Source: Blautia obeum ATCC 29174 (lineage in GTDB: Bacteria; Bacillota; Clostridia; Lachnospirales; Lachnospiraceae). Taken from it: a stretch of 64,000 nt of DNA. Made by a program: the position numbers and the translations under genes. Positions within the stretch are counted from its first letter, which is position 1; each line of letters starts with the position of its first letter. The notes below the pieces were generated by a model that saw only the letters and a list, made by a program, of their open reading frames with translations, was not told the DNA's origin and made no database searches. The stretch lies in assembly GCF_025147765.1 (NCBI RefSeq), contig NZ_CP102265.1, positions 2,455,001-2,519,000 on the forward strand, in the 5' to 3' direction. Positions 35,366-43,900 of the stretch are shown one piece after another.

Positions 35366-35701
35366 TCAGATTTCCGGCACCTTGATCTCAATTCCGTCTG
35401 TCAATGTCTTACAAATCTGCTGCATCATCCTGCAAAGTGCCAGTTCCGCATCAAGATAAGCATTTACCTCCGGATTTCTTCGAAGTTCTGCTGATTCTCG
35501 TGCCAGCTGTTCCGCATCCTGAAGCAAATTTCCTCTTTCTTCATTCTGAAGCCGGAAGTTATCTGACCGGAAATGCTGCACTCTCGAGGCCAATTCCGGA
35601 TTTTTTTCCAGGATTGCCTCCTGTTTCTTGTAAGTTCTGTACACATCGCTCTTCTGGATAGAATTCAGAAGAAGATGAATGTTTCTGTTTACAGCATCCA
35701 T
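35366..35701 (-). CDS. YlbF/YmcA family protein
   Basis: A 111-aa mostly helical protein of the YlbF/YmcA (Com_YlbF, DUF964) family: NRNIHLLLNSIQKSDVYRTYKKQEAILEKNPELASRVQHFR, then helices ending MMQQICKTLTDGIEI. In Bacillus, YlbF, YmcA and YaaT form a complex with RNase Y that promotes mRNA maturation. Position directly after RNase J (5-base gap) supports an RNA-processing role. GGAGG stands 11 bases before ATG 35701; a longer frame reaching into rnj lacks a better signal. Confidence 0.82.
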   Translation of the reverse strand: MDAVNRNIHLLLNSIQKSDVYRTYKKQEAILEKNPELASRVQHFRSDNFRLQNEERGNLLQDAEQLARESAELRRNPEVNAYLDAELALCRMMQQICKTLTDGIEIKVPEI

Positions 35702-35706
35702 GTTAT

Positions 35707-37680
35707 TTATGCCTCCATAATGATCGGCAGGATCATCGGACTTCTCTTTGTTCGCTTCCACAGGAAATCACTGAGTGCATCTTTTACTGTATTCTTGATC
35801 TTGCCCCAATCTGTAATGTTACGTTCCAGACAGGAATCTAACGCATTTTCTACGACTTCTTTTGCATCTTCCATCAGATCCTCGGACTCTCTTACATAGA
35901 CAAATCCTCTGGATACAATATCCGGTCCGGCAAGAACCACATTGCTGTGGCGTTCAAGTGTCATAACAACAATCATGATACCATCCTCTGACAGATGCTG
36001 ACGGTCACGAAGTACGATATTACCGACATCACCAACCCCCAGACCATCTACAAAGATCGCACCTGTATGAACAGAGCCGGTAACTGCTGCACTGTTTGCA
36101 TCCAGCTCCAGAACATTACCGGAAGCAAGGATAAAGATATTCTCTTTCGGAATACCAAGATCTTCTACGACATGTTTCTGTGCAGTCAGATGTCTGTATT
36201 CACCATGAACCGGAATCGCATATTTTGGTCTTACCAGAGAATAGATCAGTTTGATTTCTTCCTGGCAGGCATGTCCGGATACGTGAACATCCTGGAAAAT
36301 AACCTTTGCACCCTTCATGGACAGCTCATTGATAACCTTGGAAACGGCTTTCTCATTTCCAGGAATCGGATTTGAACTGAAAATGATAGTATCATTCGGT
36401 TTAATTGTAATCTTCTTGTGGATATTCGCAGCCATTCTGGAAAGAGCCGCCATGGATTCACCCTGGCTTCCTGTTGTGATCAGAACAACTTTTTCATCCG
36501 GATAATTTTTTACCTGGTCAATTTCGATCAGAGTATTTTCCGGAATACGAAGATATCCGAGTTCAGAAGCAACGGAAATGATATTGACCATGCTTCGTCC
36601 TTCTACAGCTACTTTACGTCCAAATTTATATGCGGTATTAATAATCTGCTGTACACGGTCTACATTAGATGCAAATGTCGCAATGATGATTCGTGCATTT
36701 TTGTGTTCATTAAAAAGATTATCGAACACATGTCCTACCGTACGCTCTGACATGGTAAATCCCGGACGTTCTGCATTCGTACTGTCACACATCAGTGCAA
36801 GTACACCTTTCTTACCGATCTCGGCAAAACGCTGCAGATCGATCGCATCACCAAATACCGGTGTATAATCCACCTTAAAGTCACCTGTATGGACAACAAT
36901 TCCTGCAGGTGAATAAATTGCGAGTGCAGAAGCATCCTGGATACTATGGTTTGTTTTGATAAATTCAATGGAAAAATCACCAAGGTTGATAACCTGTCCA
37001 TGTTTTACTTCTTTTAGTTTTGTGGAACGTACAAGGTTGTGTTCCTTCAGTTTATTTGTGATCAGTCCAAGTGTAAGTTTTGTCGAATAGACCGGAGCAT
37101 TAACCTCTTTCAGGATATAAGGAAGCGCACCGATATGATCCTCATGTCCATGTGTGATCACAAAGCCTTTTACTTTGGAAATATTTTCTTTCAGATAAGT
37201 AACATCCGGGATGACCAGATCGATACCAAGCATATCATCTTCCGGGAAAGCAAGACCACAGTCAACAACTACAATACTGTCTTCATACTCAAAAGCAGTA
37301 ATGTTCATTCCAATCTGTTCCAGTCCACCTAACGGAATGATCTTCAGTTTTGAAGTACCCTTACGGCCACGACGCGCATTCCCTCTTGGCTGTTGTGTTT
37401 TATTGTTTCTGGAAAACGGCTTCGTTGCTGCCTTTGGCTGCTGTACTGCTGCTAATTCTCCTGCAGCAGCTATTTCCTGTCTGTCAGAATGTTTCTCATA
37501 ATGTCTGCTATTCGTTTTCTGCTGTTTATAACGGAAATTTTTCTGTTTTCCCATCGGTTTCTTTGTATTATTATCACCTGGTTTACGATTTCGGCTGTTA
37601 TATTTTCTGGTTTTATTATATTCTCTGTGATTTTCTCTTTCTTTATTTACGCTCACATTTTCATTTATATTTTCGCTCAA
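35707..37680 (-). CDS. rnj: Ribonuclease J with long basic N-terminal extension
   Basis: A 657-aa metallo-beta-lactamase/beta-CASP ribonuclease with 5'-3' exo- and endonuclease activity in mRNA and rRNA processing. The core begins at about residue 111 (KLKIIPLGGLEQIGMNITAFEY). The zinc motif is HGHEDHIG (177-184), with beta-CASP motifs (SNPIPGNE, VSGHACQEE, HGEYRHL) and a C-terminal domain. The first 110 residues are an Asn/Lys/Arg/Gln-rich low-complexity tail not found in Bacillus RNase J1, probably disordered and RNA-binding. The start is TTG 37680 after GGAGGTG. The following gene encodes a YlbF-like protein. Confidence 0.95.
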   Translation of the reverse strand: MSENINENVSVNKERENHREYNKTRKYNSRNRKPGDNNTKKPMGKQKNFRYKQQKTNSRHYEKHSDRQEIAAAGELAAVQQPKAATKPFSRNNKTQQPRGNARRGRKGTSKLKIIPLGGLEQIGMNITAFEYEDSIVVVDCGLAFPEDDMLGIDLVIPDVTYLKENISKVKGFVITHGHEDHIGALPYILKEVNAPVYSTKLTLGLITNKLKEHNLVRSTKLKEVKHGQVINLGDFSIEFIKTNHSIQDASALAIYSPAGIVVHTGDFKVDYTPVFGDAIDLQRFAEIGKKGVLALMCDSTNAERPGFTMSERTVGHVFDNLFNEHKNARIIIATFASNVDRVQQIINTAYKFGRKVAVEGRSMVNIISVASELGYLRIPENTLIEIDQVKNYPDEKVVLITTGSQGESMAALSRMAANIHKKITIKPNDTIIFSSNPIPGNEKAVSKVINELSMKGAKVIFQDVHVSGHACQEEIKLIYSLVRPKYAIPVHGEYRHLTAQKHVVEDLGIPKENIFILASGNVLELDANSAAVTGSVHTGAIFVDGLGVGDVGNIVLRDRQHLSEDGIMIVVMTLERHSNVVLAGPDIVSRGFVYVRESEDLMEDAKEVVENALDSCLERNITDWGKIKNTVKDALSDFLWKRTKRSPMILPIIMEA

Positions 37681-37761
37681 TCAAGCACCTCCATATTCTG
37701 TGCAATGCAGAAAACACCTGTCATGTGTCCTCTGGAATCAAACATTTTTGCACACTAATGC

Positions 37762-37821
37762 AGGAATGCGCCCACATTCCTTCTTAGTCTGCCTGTCACT
37801 GATTCTTACGTTCCTAGTGAC
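37762..37821 (-). other. Two hairpins in the leader before RNase J
   Basis: AGGAATG/CATTCCT (37762-37768 and 37775-37781, 6-base loop) and GTCACT/AGTGAC (37795-37800 and 37816-37821) lie between the DUF1292 gene and rnj. Neither has a T-run on the minus strand. They may be processing sites or part of autoregulation of rnj. Confidence 0.35.
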
Positions 37822-37844
37822 GCCTGTTTCTTATAGTATGTTTC

Positions 37845-38102
37845 TTACATTTCAAAATCCACGTCTTCAAGCATTTGTTCAAAAACTTTATAAACAGCCT
37901 GCAGTTCGTCCTCATCTTCGAGCATTTCATAGCAGGCCTCCGGATCTGTATCCTTCGATACATCCTTCAAAATATAGGCAGACGCTTCATCTTCCATAGA
38001 ATCCGATACAAGAAGATACGATACTCCTCCGATTCTTGTCTGTTCCTCAATAAAAAACTCTTCTACTGTCCCATCGGCCAGCTGAAATCTGATTTTTTCC
38101 AT
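37845..38102 (-). CDS. DUF1292 family protein (YrzB-like)
   Basis: An 85-aa acidic protein of the DUF1292 family. The opening KIRFQLADGTVEEFFIEEQTRIGGVSYLLVSD and a C-terminal acidic helix are typical. It holds the yrzB position in the conserved ireB-ruvX-yrzB-mltG order. AAAGGTG precedes ATG 38102. Function is not known for any member. Confidence 0.9.
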   Translation of the reverse strand: MEKIRFQLADGTVEEFFIEEQTRIGGVSYLLVSDSMEDEASAYILKDVSKDTDPEACYEMLEDEDELQAVYKVFEQMLEDVDFEM

Positions 38103-38117
38103 ACTATCACCTTTATG

Positions 38118-38540
38118 TTACATTTTAAGGGAATCCAGATATCCCTGTAAAATAAATACTGCTGCAATTCCGTCGAGATACTCTTTACGATTCTCTCTGC
38201 GCACACCAGCCTCCATCAGGGCCCGATCCGCCGAAACTGTTGTCAGCCGTTCGTCCCACATGATCACTTCAAGGCCTGTACGCTTCTTAAGCATCTCCCC
38301 GAATTCCAGAGCTTTCTCTGCACGCTCACCGACAGTATTGTTCATATTCTTAGGATATCCAAGAACGATCTTTTCTATTTCGTACTCTTTCACGAGTTCT
38401 TCTACTTGGGCAAGCGTCCGGCGAAGTTTATTTTCCTGTTTTCGCCAGATTGTCTCTAATCTCTGAGCAGTCACTCCCAATGGATCACTGACTGCCACAC
38501 CTACGGTCTTTGAACCATAATCTAATCCCAGGATCCGCAT
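38118..38540 (-). CDS. ruvX: Holliday junction resolvase-like protein RuvX/YqgF
   Basis: A 140-aa RNase H-fold protein. Acidic residues of the active site appear in [33 protein letters not shown] and [16 protein letters not shown], with a final Asp in [15 protein letters not shown]. Members act in Holliday junction resolution or 16S rRNA 5' end processing. ATG 38540 is used; an overlapping GTG at 38543 directly follows the ireB stop. It is in the conserved cluster with ireB and DUF1292. Confidence 0.94.
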   Translation of the reverse strand: MRILGLDYGSKTVGVAVSDPLGVTAQRLETIWRKQENKLRRTLAQVEELVKEYEIEKIVLGYPKNMNNTVGERAEKALEFGEMLKKRTGLEVIMWDERLTTVSADRALMEAGVRRENRKEYLDGIAAVFILQGYLDSLKM

Positions 38541-38543
38541 CAC

Positions 38544-38816
38544 TTATCGTTCCCAGGATTTATTCTTAATGTATTCATTAAGAAGTTCTTCTACCAGCTC
38601 ATCTCTCTCAACTTTCATGATCATGCTTCTCGCACCCTTATGACTGGTAATATAGGTAGGATCTCCGGACATAATATAGCCGACGATCTGGTTCACCGGA
38701 TTATATCCTTTTTCATCCATTGCATTGTAGACCAGGTCCAGAACCTCTTTTACTTCAAGATCTGCATCCGGTTTTGTTCTGAAATACTGTGTATTTCCTA
38801 AATTGTTTTCTGCCAT
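38544..38816 (-). CDS. ireB: IreB family regulatory protein (DUF965, YrzL-like)
   Basis: A 90-aa protein of the IreB family: NTQYFRTKPDADLEVKEVLDLVYNAMDEKGYNPVNQIVGYIMSGDPTYITSHKGAR. In Enterococcus, IreB is phosphorylated by the kinase IreK and limits cephalosporin resistance. ATG 38816 is preferred over the GTG at 38825 because AAGGAC is then well spaced. It is the first gene of the ruvX-DUF1292 cluster, behind its own promoter. Confidence 0.9.
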   Translation of the reverse strand: MAENNLGNTQYFRTKPDADLEVKEVLDLVYNAMDEKGYNPVNQIVGYIMSGDPTYITSHKGARSMIMKVERDELVEELLNEYIKNKSWER

Positions 38817-38848
38817 TTTACTCACGTCCTTAATAAGATTTCCCTTTT

Positions 38849-38877
38849 ATTTTAATATAATTCCATATAAAATACAA
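38849..38877 (-). promoter_or_regulatory. Promoter of the ireB-ruvX-DUF1292 cluster
   Basis: TTGTAT (38872-38877), a 17-base spacer and TAAAAT (38849-38854) on the minus strand, about 30 bases before the ireB start. Confidence 0.6.
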
Positions 38878-38925
38878 GAACACATTTTCAGAACATTTTT
38901 TCTCATAATCAAATAATATATAAGC

Positions 38926-40248
38926 TTACACTTCTTTTGTTTCCAAAATGTGATCTCTGACAAAAGCAACTGCTTTTACTGTAACAAGGTCATTTACCCT
39001 ATGTACATCCGTTTTGCTGATGACTGCACGCACATATTCTCTGCTGTGGCCTACATACCATGGTCTGCCATCAATCTCAATCTCCTCCTCCAGGAGAAGT
39101 TCCATTTTTTTTCCGATCATCGCCTCTTCATATTCTCTGGCACGAATCTCATGCAGTTCGAGCATCCGGTCGCTGCGCTGCGCCTTTGCCGCTTCAGTCA
39201 GCTGACCATCCATGGATGCCGCTTTTGTTCCATGTCTTCTGGAATATTTAAAAATATGCGTCTCATAAAAATGAATCTTCTTTACGAATTCATAAGATTC
39301 TTCAAAATCCTCTTCTGTTTCCTGTGGAAATCCCACAATCACATCTGTTGTAAGTGCAGGTGCCGGATAAAACTTGCGGATCAGTTCACATTTTTCCGCA
39401 TACTCCTGTGCACTGTAACGGCGATTCATATTTTTCAAAGTTTTATTGCATCCGCTCTGCAGGGATAAATGAAAATGTGGACACACTTTTCCTGTTTTCA
39501 CAATACCTTCCAGAAATTCTTCTGTGATAATTCTTGGCTCCAATGAGCCAAGACGAATCCTGCTGATTCCTTCCACTCTGCTTACTGCCTGAATCAGTGA
39601 AAGAAGACTTTCTCTTTCTTCTTTCGGGAAATCCACTCCATAGGAACTTAAATGGATTCCGGTAAGTACAACTTCCTTGTAACCTTTTGCAGCAAGTGTT
39701 TCCACTTCTCTCAGCACATCTTCGATTTTTCTGCTGCGGACACGTCCTCTCGCAAACGGAATGATACAGTAAGTACAGAACTGATTACAGCCATCCTGTA
39801 CTTTAATGTATGCGCGGACATGTTCTGCGGTAGATGCTATGGAAAGTTCTTCATACTCTTTTGTATGGTTAATTTCAATCACCTGCACCTGTTTTGCATG
39901 CTCTTTTTCATATTCTTCCAAAGCTTCCACAATCTGTGTTTTCTGATTGTTTCCAAGGATCAGATCCACAGCAGTATCTTCTTTCAGTTTCTCTGTGTCA
40001 GCCTGTGCATAACAACCTGTAGCCACCACGATCGCATCCGGATTCATTTTTTTTGCTTTATGAAGCATCTGTCTGGATTTACGGTCTGCAATGTTGGTGA
40101 CCGTACAGGTATTGATCACATAAACATCTGCACCTTCTTCAAAAGGAACAGTTTCATATCCTGCATTTTCCAGAAGCTGCTGCATCGCTTCTACTTCGTA
40201 TGCATTTACTTTACAGCCCAGGTTATGAAGGGCAACCTTTTTTTTCAT
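38926..40248 (-). CDS. mtaB: tRNA t6A37 methylthiotransferase MtaB
   Basis: A 440-aa radical-SAM enzyme that adds a methylthio group to t6A37 of tRNA. The N-terminal UPF0004 domain supplies cluster cysteines C12 (NLGCKVNAYE), C48 (NTCTVTN) and C79 (TGCYAQ). The radical SAM motif is CNQFCTYC (154-161). A TRAM domain closes the protein (GRPWYVGHSREYVRAVI). The NLGCKVNAYE opening and overall form match MtaB (YqeV) rather than MiaB or RimO. In Bacillus yqeV lies after the dnaK-prmA-rsmE genes, and the same genes are close by here. Confidence 0.95.
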   Translation of the reverse strand: MKKKVALHNLGCKVNAYEVEAMQQLLENAGYETVPFEEGADVYVINTCTVTNIADRKSRQMLHKAKKMNPDAIVVATGCYAQADTEKLKEDTAVDLILGNNQKTQIVEALEEYEKEHAKQVQVIEINHTKEYEELSIASTAEHVRAYIKVQDGCNQFCTYCIIPFARGRVRSRKIEDVLREVETLAAKGYKEVVLTGIHLSSYGVDFPKEERESLLSLIQAVSRVEGISRIRLGSLEPRIITEEFLEGIVKTGKVCPHFHLSLQSGCNKTLKNMNRRYSAQEYAEKCELIRKFYPAPALTTDVIVGFPQETEEDFEESYEFVKKIHFYETHIFKYSRRHGTKAASMDGQLTEAAKAQRSDRMLELHEIRAREYEEAMIGKKMELLLEEEIEIDGRPWYVGHSREYVRAVISKTDVHRVNDLVTVKAVAFVRDHILETKEV

Positions 40249-40351
40249 ATTTTACCTCTTATATTTTCTGATAGTTTCATTTTGTTTCTTATTTTAATTG
40301 TTTTTTTGTACATACAGGCAAAAGATTAACCAAAATTTCATCTCTTTTCCC

Positions 40352-40380
40352 TTGACTTTTCGAGAGGGTACGGGTAAGAT
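40352..40380 (+). promoter_or_regulatory. Promoter of the HPr-like gene
   Basis: TTGACT (40352-40357), 17 bases and TAAGAT (40375-40380) lie about 38 bases before ATG 40418; AGGGAGG precedes the start codon. Confidence 0.75.
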
Positions 40381-40417
40381 AAATGGCATAATAACACTAA
40401 ATAGGGAGGTTCTCAAA

Positions 40418-40654
40418 ATGAAAACATTAAAAATCTCGCTGAATTCTATCGATAAAGTGAAAGCATTTGTAAACGAGATCAGTAAATTTGACTGTGACTT
40501 TGATTTAGTATCCGGAAGATATGTAATCGATGCAAAATCCATCATGGGTATCTTCAGCCTGGATTTATCCAAACCGATCAACCTGAATATTCATGCAGAA
40601 GGAAGCACTCTTGATTCGATCATGGCAATCGTTCAGCCATATGTAATTGAGTGA
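40418..40654 (+). CDS. HPr-like (PtsH/Crh-like) protein without the active-site histidine
   Basis: A 78-aa protein with the HPr fold pattern. The segment KSIMGIFSLDLS matches the regulatory Ser46 region of HPr (Ser41 here). At the place of the phosphorylated His15 (IHARPA in HPr) it has IDKVKA, so the histidine is an aspartate (Asp12) and the Arg and Pro are lost too. It therefore cannot carry phosphate from enzyme I. It resembles Crh of Bacillus in keeping only the serine. A longer frame upstream exists, but GGGAGG and the promoter fix ATG 40418. It is monocistronic with its own terminator. Phosphorylation by HPr kinase is inference. Confidence 0.85.
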   Translation: MKTLKISLNSIDKVKAFVNEISKFDCDFDLVSGRYVIDAKSIMGIFSLDLSKPINLNIHAEGSTLDSIMAIVQPYVIE

Positions 40655-40698
40655 TCTGCACCGATTCTATTTTGAAATATCAAATATGATACAGTTAT

Positions 40699-40736
40699 AA
40701 AACAGCTTCTTTGCTAAACGCATGAGAAGCTGTTTT
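40699..40736. terminator. Intrinsic terminator between the HPr-like gene and thiI
   Basis: AAAACAGCTTCT (40699-40710) pairs with AGAAGCTGTTTT (40725-40736) over a 14-base loop and is followed by TTATTTC on the plus strand. It is probably bidirectional, since thiI converges on it. Confidence 0.87.
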
Positions 40737-40760
40737 TATTTCTGCCTATTTCGTTTCTGT

Positions 40761-41942
40761 TTACTGAATCTCAATTACTTCTGTACTTGCCAGTGCCTCT
40801 TCCATCAGCTGATCGATCTTTTCGTTTAATTTTTCTTCAGATCTGTGAATCACTTTCAGATTTGGTTTTGTAACCGGATGTTTTGCCACAAAAATAGTAC
40901 AGCAGTCTTCAAATGGCTGGATGGAAGTCTCAAATGTATTGATCTTTCTGGAAATCTGTACGATTTCTTCTTTATCAAATCCGATAACCGGACGATATAC
41001 CGGAAGTTCACATACTTCATCTGTTGCTGCAAGACTCTGTAAAGTCTGGCTGGCCACCTGTCCAATACTCTCCCCCGTAATCAGGCCAAGGCATTTATCC
41101 TTGCGTGCAAAATGCTCTGCAATACGCATCATATAGCGGCGCATGATGATCGTCAGTTCTTCATGCGGGCACTGATCATAGATATACAGCTGAATATCTG
41201 TAAAGTTAACTACATGAAGACGGATCGGACCACTGTAACGTGCCACAAGTTTTGCAAGATCTACGACTTTCTGTTTTGCACGTTCGCTTGTATACGGCGG
41301 AGCATGGAAATAAACAGCCTCTATCTTGACTCCACGTTTGGCGATCATATAACCAGCAACCGGACTATCAATTCCACCGGAAAGAAGAAGCATTGCCTTA
41401 CCATTTGTTCCGATCGGCATACCACCTGGTCCCGGAAGTGTCTCTGAATATACATAAATCTTATCTCGAATCTCTACTGAAAGTGTCATTTCCGGATTAT
41501 GCACATCTACGGATGCATCTGGGAAAGCATCCAAAATCTTTTCTCCGATTGCCGCACTTACTTCCATCGATGTGATCGGATAAGATTTCTTGGCTCTTCG
41601 TGTGTAAACCTTAAAAGAACCATTGTATCCAGGATATCTTGCTTCCATATAGGAAACGACATCTTTTGCCATCTGATCAAATCCCTGGTCTTCATAGATC
41701 ACAACCGGACTGATTCCCACAATTCCAAATACACGCTGCAGTGCCTCTACTGCTTCATCAAAATCATATTTTTCCGGGCAGAAAACATATACACGCCCCT
41801 GCTCCTTAGTTACTGTAAATTCGCCTTCTACCGGCTCCAGAGCCAGTTTCATCTGTTTGACAAGTGCATCTTCAAACAGATATCTGTTTTTTCCTTTAAT
41901 GGCGATTTCTGCATATTTTATCAAAAATGCATGAAATATCAT
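40761..41942 (-). CDS. thiI: tRNA uracil 4-sulfurtransferase ThiI
   Basis: A 393-aa enzyme that makes 4-thiouridine at tRNA position 8 and may help thiazole synthesis. Order: N-terminal ferredoxin-like domain, THUMP domain (about 60-165, with KVYTRRAKKSYPITSMEVSAAIG), PP-loop AANH domain with LLLSGGIDSPVAGYMIAKRG, then LGLITGESIGQVASQTLQSL. There is no C-terminal rhodanese domain, as in Bacillus, so sulfur must come from a partner desulfurase, which is the gene just upstream. CAGGAGG precedes ATG 41942. Confidence 0.95.
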   Translation of the reverse strand: MIFHAFLIKYAEIAIKGKNRYLFEDALVKQMKLALEPVEGEFTVTKEQGRVYVFCPEKYDFDEAVEALQRVFGIVGISPVVIYEDQGFDQMAKDVVSYMEARYPGYNGSFKVYTRRAKKSYPITSMEVSAAIGEKILDAFPDASVDVHNPEMTLSVEIRDKIYVYSETLPGPGGMPIGTNGKAMLLLSGGIDSPVAGYMIAKRGVKIEAVYFHAPPYTSERAKQKVVDLAKLVARYSGPIRLHVVNFTDIQLYIYDQCPHEELTIIMRRYMMRIAEHFARKDKCLGLITGESIGQVASQTLQSLAATDEVCELPVYRPVIGFDKEEIVQISRKINTFETSIQPFEDCCTIFVAKHPVTKPNLKVIHRSEEKLNEKIDQLMEEALASTEVIEIQ

Positions 41943-41961
41943 ATCTGGTATTTCCTCCTGT

Positions 41962-43116
41962 TTATTTTCTTGAATAACGTCTGAGCATCGGAACCAGAGT
42001 CTTCATGGTATCCAGGAAATAATCCGCTTCCTCGATCGTATTTTCTTCACAGAAGCTCAGTCGTACTGTACTTTCAATCTGGTCTTTTGACATTCCCATA
42101 GCACTTAATGTAGCGCTTGGTTTTCTCTTATGGCTGGAGCATGCACTTCCTGCCGAAATGTATATACCCTTGTCCTCGAGAGAATGCAGCAATACCTCAC
42201 TCCGTACTCCCATAACACTGATACTCAAGATCTGCGGTGCACCTTCACGAAGTGGCATTCCGTTGATACGGATATCTTCGATTTCAGAAAGGCCTTTCGC
42301 AATATGCTCCTTTAACTGATACATGTGTTCCACATTCTCATCCAGATTTCGGTAAATCTGTCCTGCTGCCACACCAAGCCCGGCGATTCCCGGTACATTG
42401 TCTGTTCCGGAACGCATGCCACTCTGCTGTCCGCCACCAAGAATCTGTGGAATGATCTTCACTTTTTCGTTGATATACAGGAAACCGACACCCTTCGGAC
42501 CGTGAATCTTGTGTCCGCTGACTGCAAGAAGATCGATCCCCATACGTTTCGGATAAATGTGGTATTTACCAAATCCCTGAATTGCATCGACATGATACAG
42601 TGCCTTTGGACTCTTCTCATGTACCATCTTCGCAATCTCTTCGACTGGCATCACAGCTCCGACTTCATTATTTACAAGCATGGTAGATACCATGATCGTA
42701 TCTGGTCTTAAAACAGCTTCCAGCGCACTCATTTTTACCCTGCCCTGCGCATCTACCGGAAGATATGTGATTTCAAATCCCTGTTCCTGCAGATATAATG
42801 CCGGCTGGCTGACTGCAGCATGCTCTACGGATGTGATAATGATGTGGTTTCCGTTACGCTTATTTGCAAGTGCACCACCAATCAGCGCAAGGTTGTCTGA
42901 TTCTGTACCACCTGATGTAAACAGAATTTCTTTTTCCTGCACTTTCAGAATTCCTGCAATGGTCTTTGTCGCTTCTTTTACATACTTCTCTGCTTCTACA
43001 CCCTTGAGATGCATGGCAGACGGATTTCCAAAATCCTCTGTCATCGTTTTTACCACGATATCCTTTACAGAATCATAGCATCTGGTCGTTGCAGAATTGT
43101 CAAAATATACTTCCAT
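41962..43116 (-). CDS. Cysteine desulfurase (NifS/NifZ type), ThiI partner
   Basis: A 384-aa class V aminotransferase-fold enzyme taking sulfur from cysteine. Motifs are YFDNSATT at the start, TSGGTESDNLALIG, the PLP lysine in VSGHKIHGPKG, and the catalytic Cys in SAGSACSSHKRKPS. It lies 19 bases upstream of thiI, the arrangement of Bacillus nifZ-thiI, so it most likely serves 4-thiouridine synthesis rather than general Fe-S assembly. Confidence 0.94.
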   Translation of the reverse strand: MEVYFDNSATTRCYDSVKDIVVKTMTEDFGNPSAMHLKGVEAEKYVKEATKTIAGILKVQEKEILFTSGGTESDNLALIGGALANKRNGNHIIITSVEHAAVSQPALYLQEQGFEITYLPVDAQGRVKMSALEAVLRPDTIMVSTMLVNNEVGAVMPVEEIAKMVHEKSPKALYHVDAIQGFGKYHIYPKRMGIDLLAVSGHKIHGPKGVGFLYINEKVKIIPQILGGGQQSGMRSGTDNVPGIAGLGVAAGQIYRNLDENVEHMYQLKEHIAKGLSEIEDIRINGMPLREGAPQILSISVMGVRSEVLLHSLEDKGIYISAGSACSSHKRKPSATLSAMGMSKDQIESTVRLSFCEENTIEEADYFLDTMKTLVPMLRRYSRK

Positions 43117-43152
43117 ATACTGCCTCTTTTATCTTAATCGTTTCCTGTTTTA

Positions 43153-43896
43153 CTAATTTTCAAGCTGAAACATCAGAACTGACAAAATTGCAAGCCCTGC
43201 TGTTTCTGTGCGAAGAATACGTTTACCCAATGTGATTGGTTTTGCCCCTTCGCTGATTGCAGCTTCTACTTCTTTTTCCTCAAAACCGCCTTCTGGGCCG
43301 ATAAAAATCCCAATAGACTGTCCCTGTTCAATTGCTGCAAGGATTTCTTTTGTTTCCTGCATGCCTTTGGCAAGCTCATACGGAATCAGACGAATATCCA
43401 TAGATTCCGCATACTTTAGTGCTTCTTTAAAAGAAAGTACCTGGTGCACATTTGGAATCAGCATACGCTTGGACTGTTTTGCCGCACTCTCTGCAATCTG
43501 CTGCCAACGCTCTACTTTCTTCGCAGCCTTTTTGCCATCCAGCTTCACAACACAGCGTTTCGTCTCTACTGGAATGATTTCATACGCACCAAGCTCAACT
43601 GCCTTCTGTATGATCAGTTCCATCTTATCTGCTTTTGGCAGTCCCTGAAAGAGGTAGATTCTGCTCGGCAGTTCATAATCTGGTTCCTGTGCATAAATAA
43701 TGTGAAGAAGCACTTCATCTGCACTGAATGCCTCTATCGCACAGCGGTATTCTTTTTGTCCACCATCACTGATCCAGACTTCCTCTCCCTGTTTCATACG
43801 AAGAACATTGGAAATATGGTTGACATCCGTTCCAATAATATGAATCTGATGTGCCGCTTCATCGATCTGATGTGGCTCTACAAAAAATCTCTGCAT
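43153..43896 (-). CDS. rsmE: 16S rRNA (uracil-1498-N3)-methyltransferase
   Basis: A 247-aa SPOUT-class methyltransferase modifying U1498 of 16S rRNA. Visible are the N-terminal PUA-like part (MQRFFVEPHQID...HISNVLRMKQGEEVWISDG), the motif KADKMELIIQKAVELGAYEIIPV, and the knot IGIFIGPEGGFEEKEVEAA...LGKRILRTETAGLAILSVL. It lies five bases after prmA, the conserved prmA-rsmE pair. Confidence 0.95.
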   Translation of the reverse strand: MQRFFVEPHQIDEAAHQIHIIGTDVNHISNVLRMKQGEEVWISDGGQKEYRCAIEAFSADEVLLHIIYAQEPDYELPSRIYLFQGLPKADKMELIIQKAVELGAYEIIPVETKRCVVKLDGKKAAKKVERWQQIAESAAKQSKRMLIPNVHQVLSFKEALKYAESMDIRLIPYELAKGMQETKEILAAIEQGQSIGIFIGPEGGFEEKEVEAAISEGAKPITLGKRILRTETAGLAILSVLMFQLEN

Positions 43897-43900
43897 GAGA

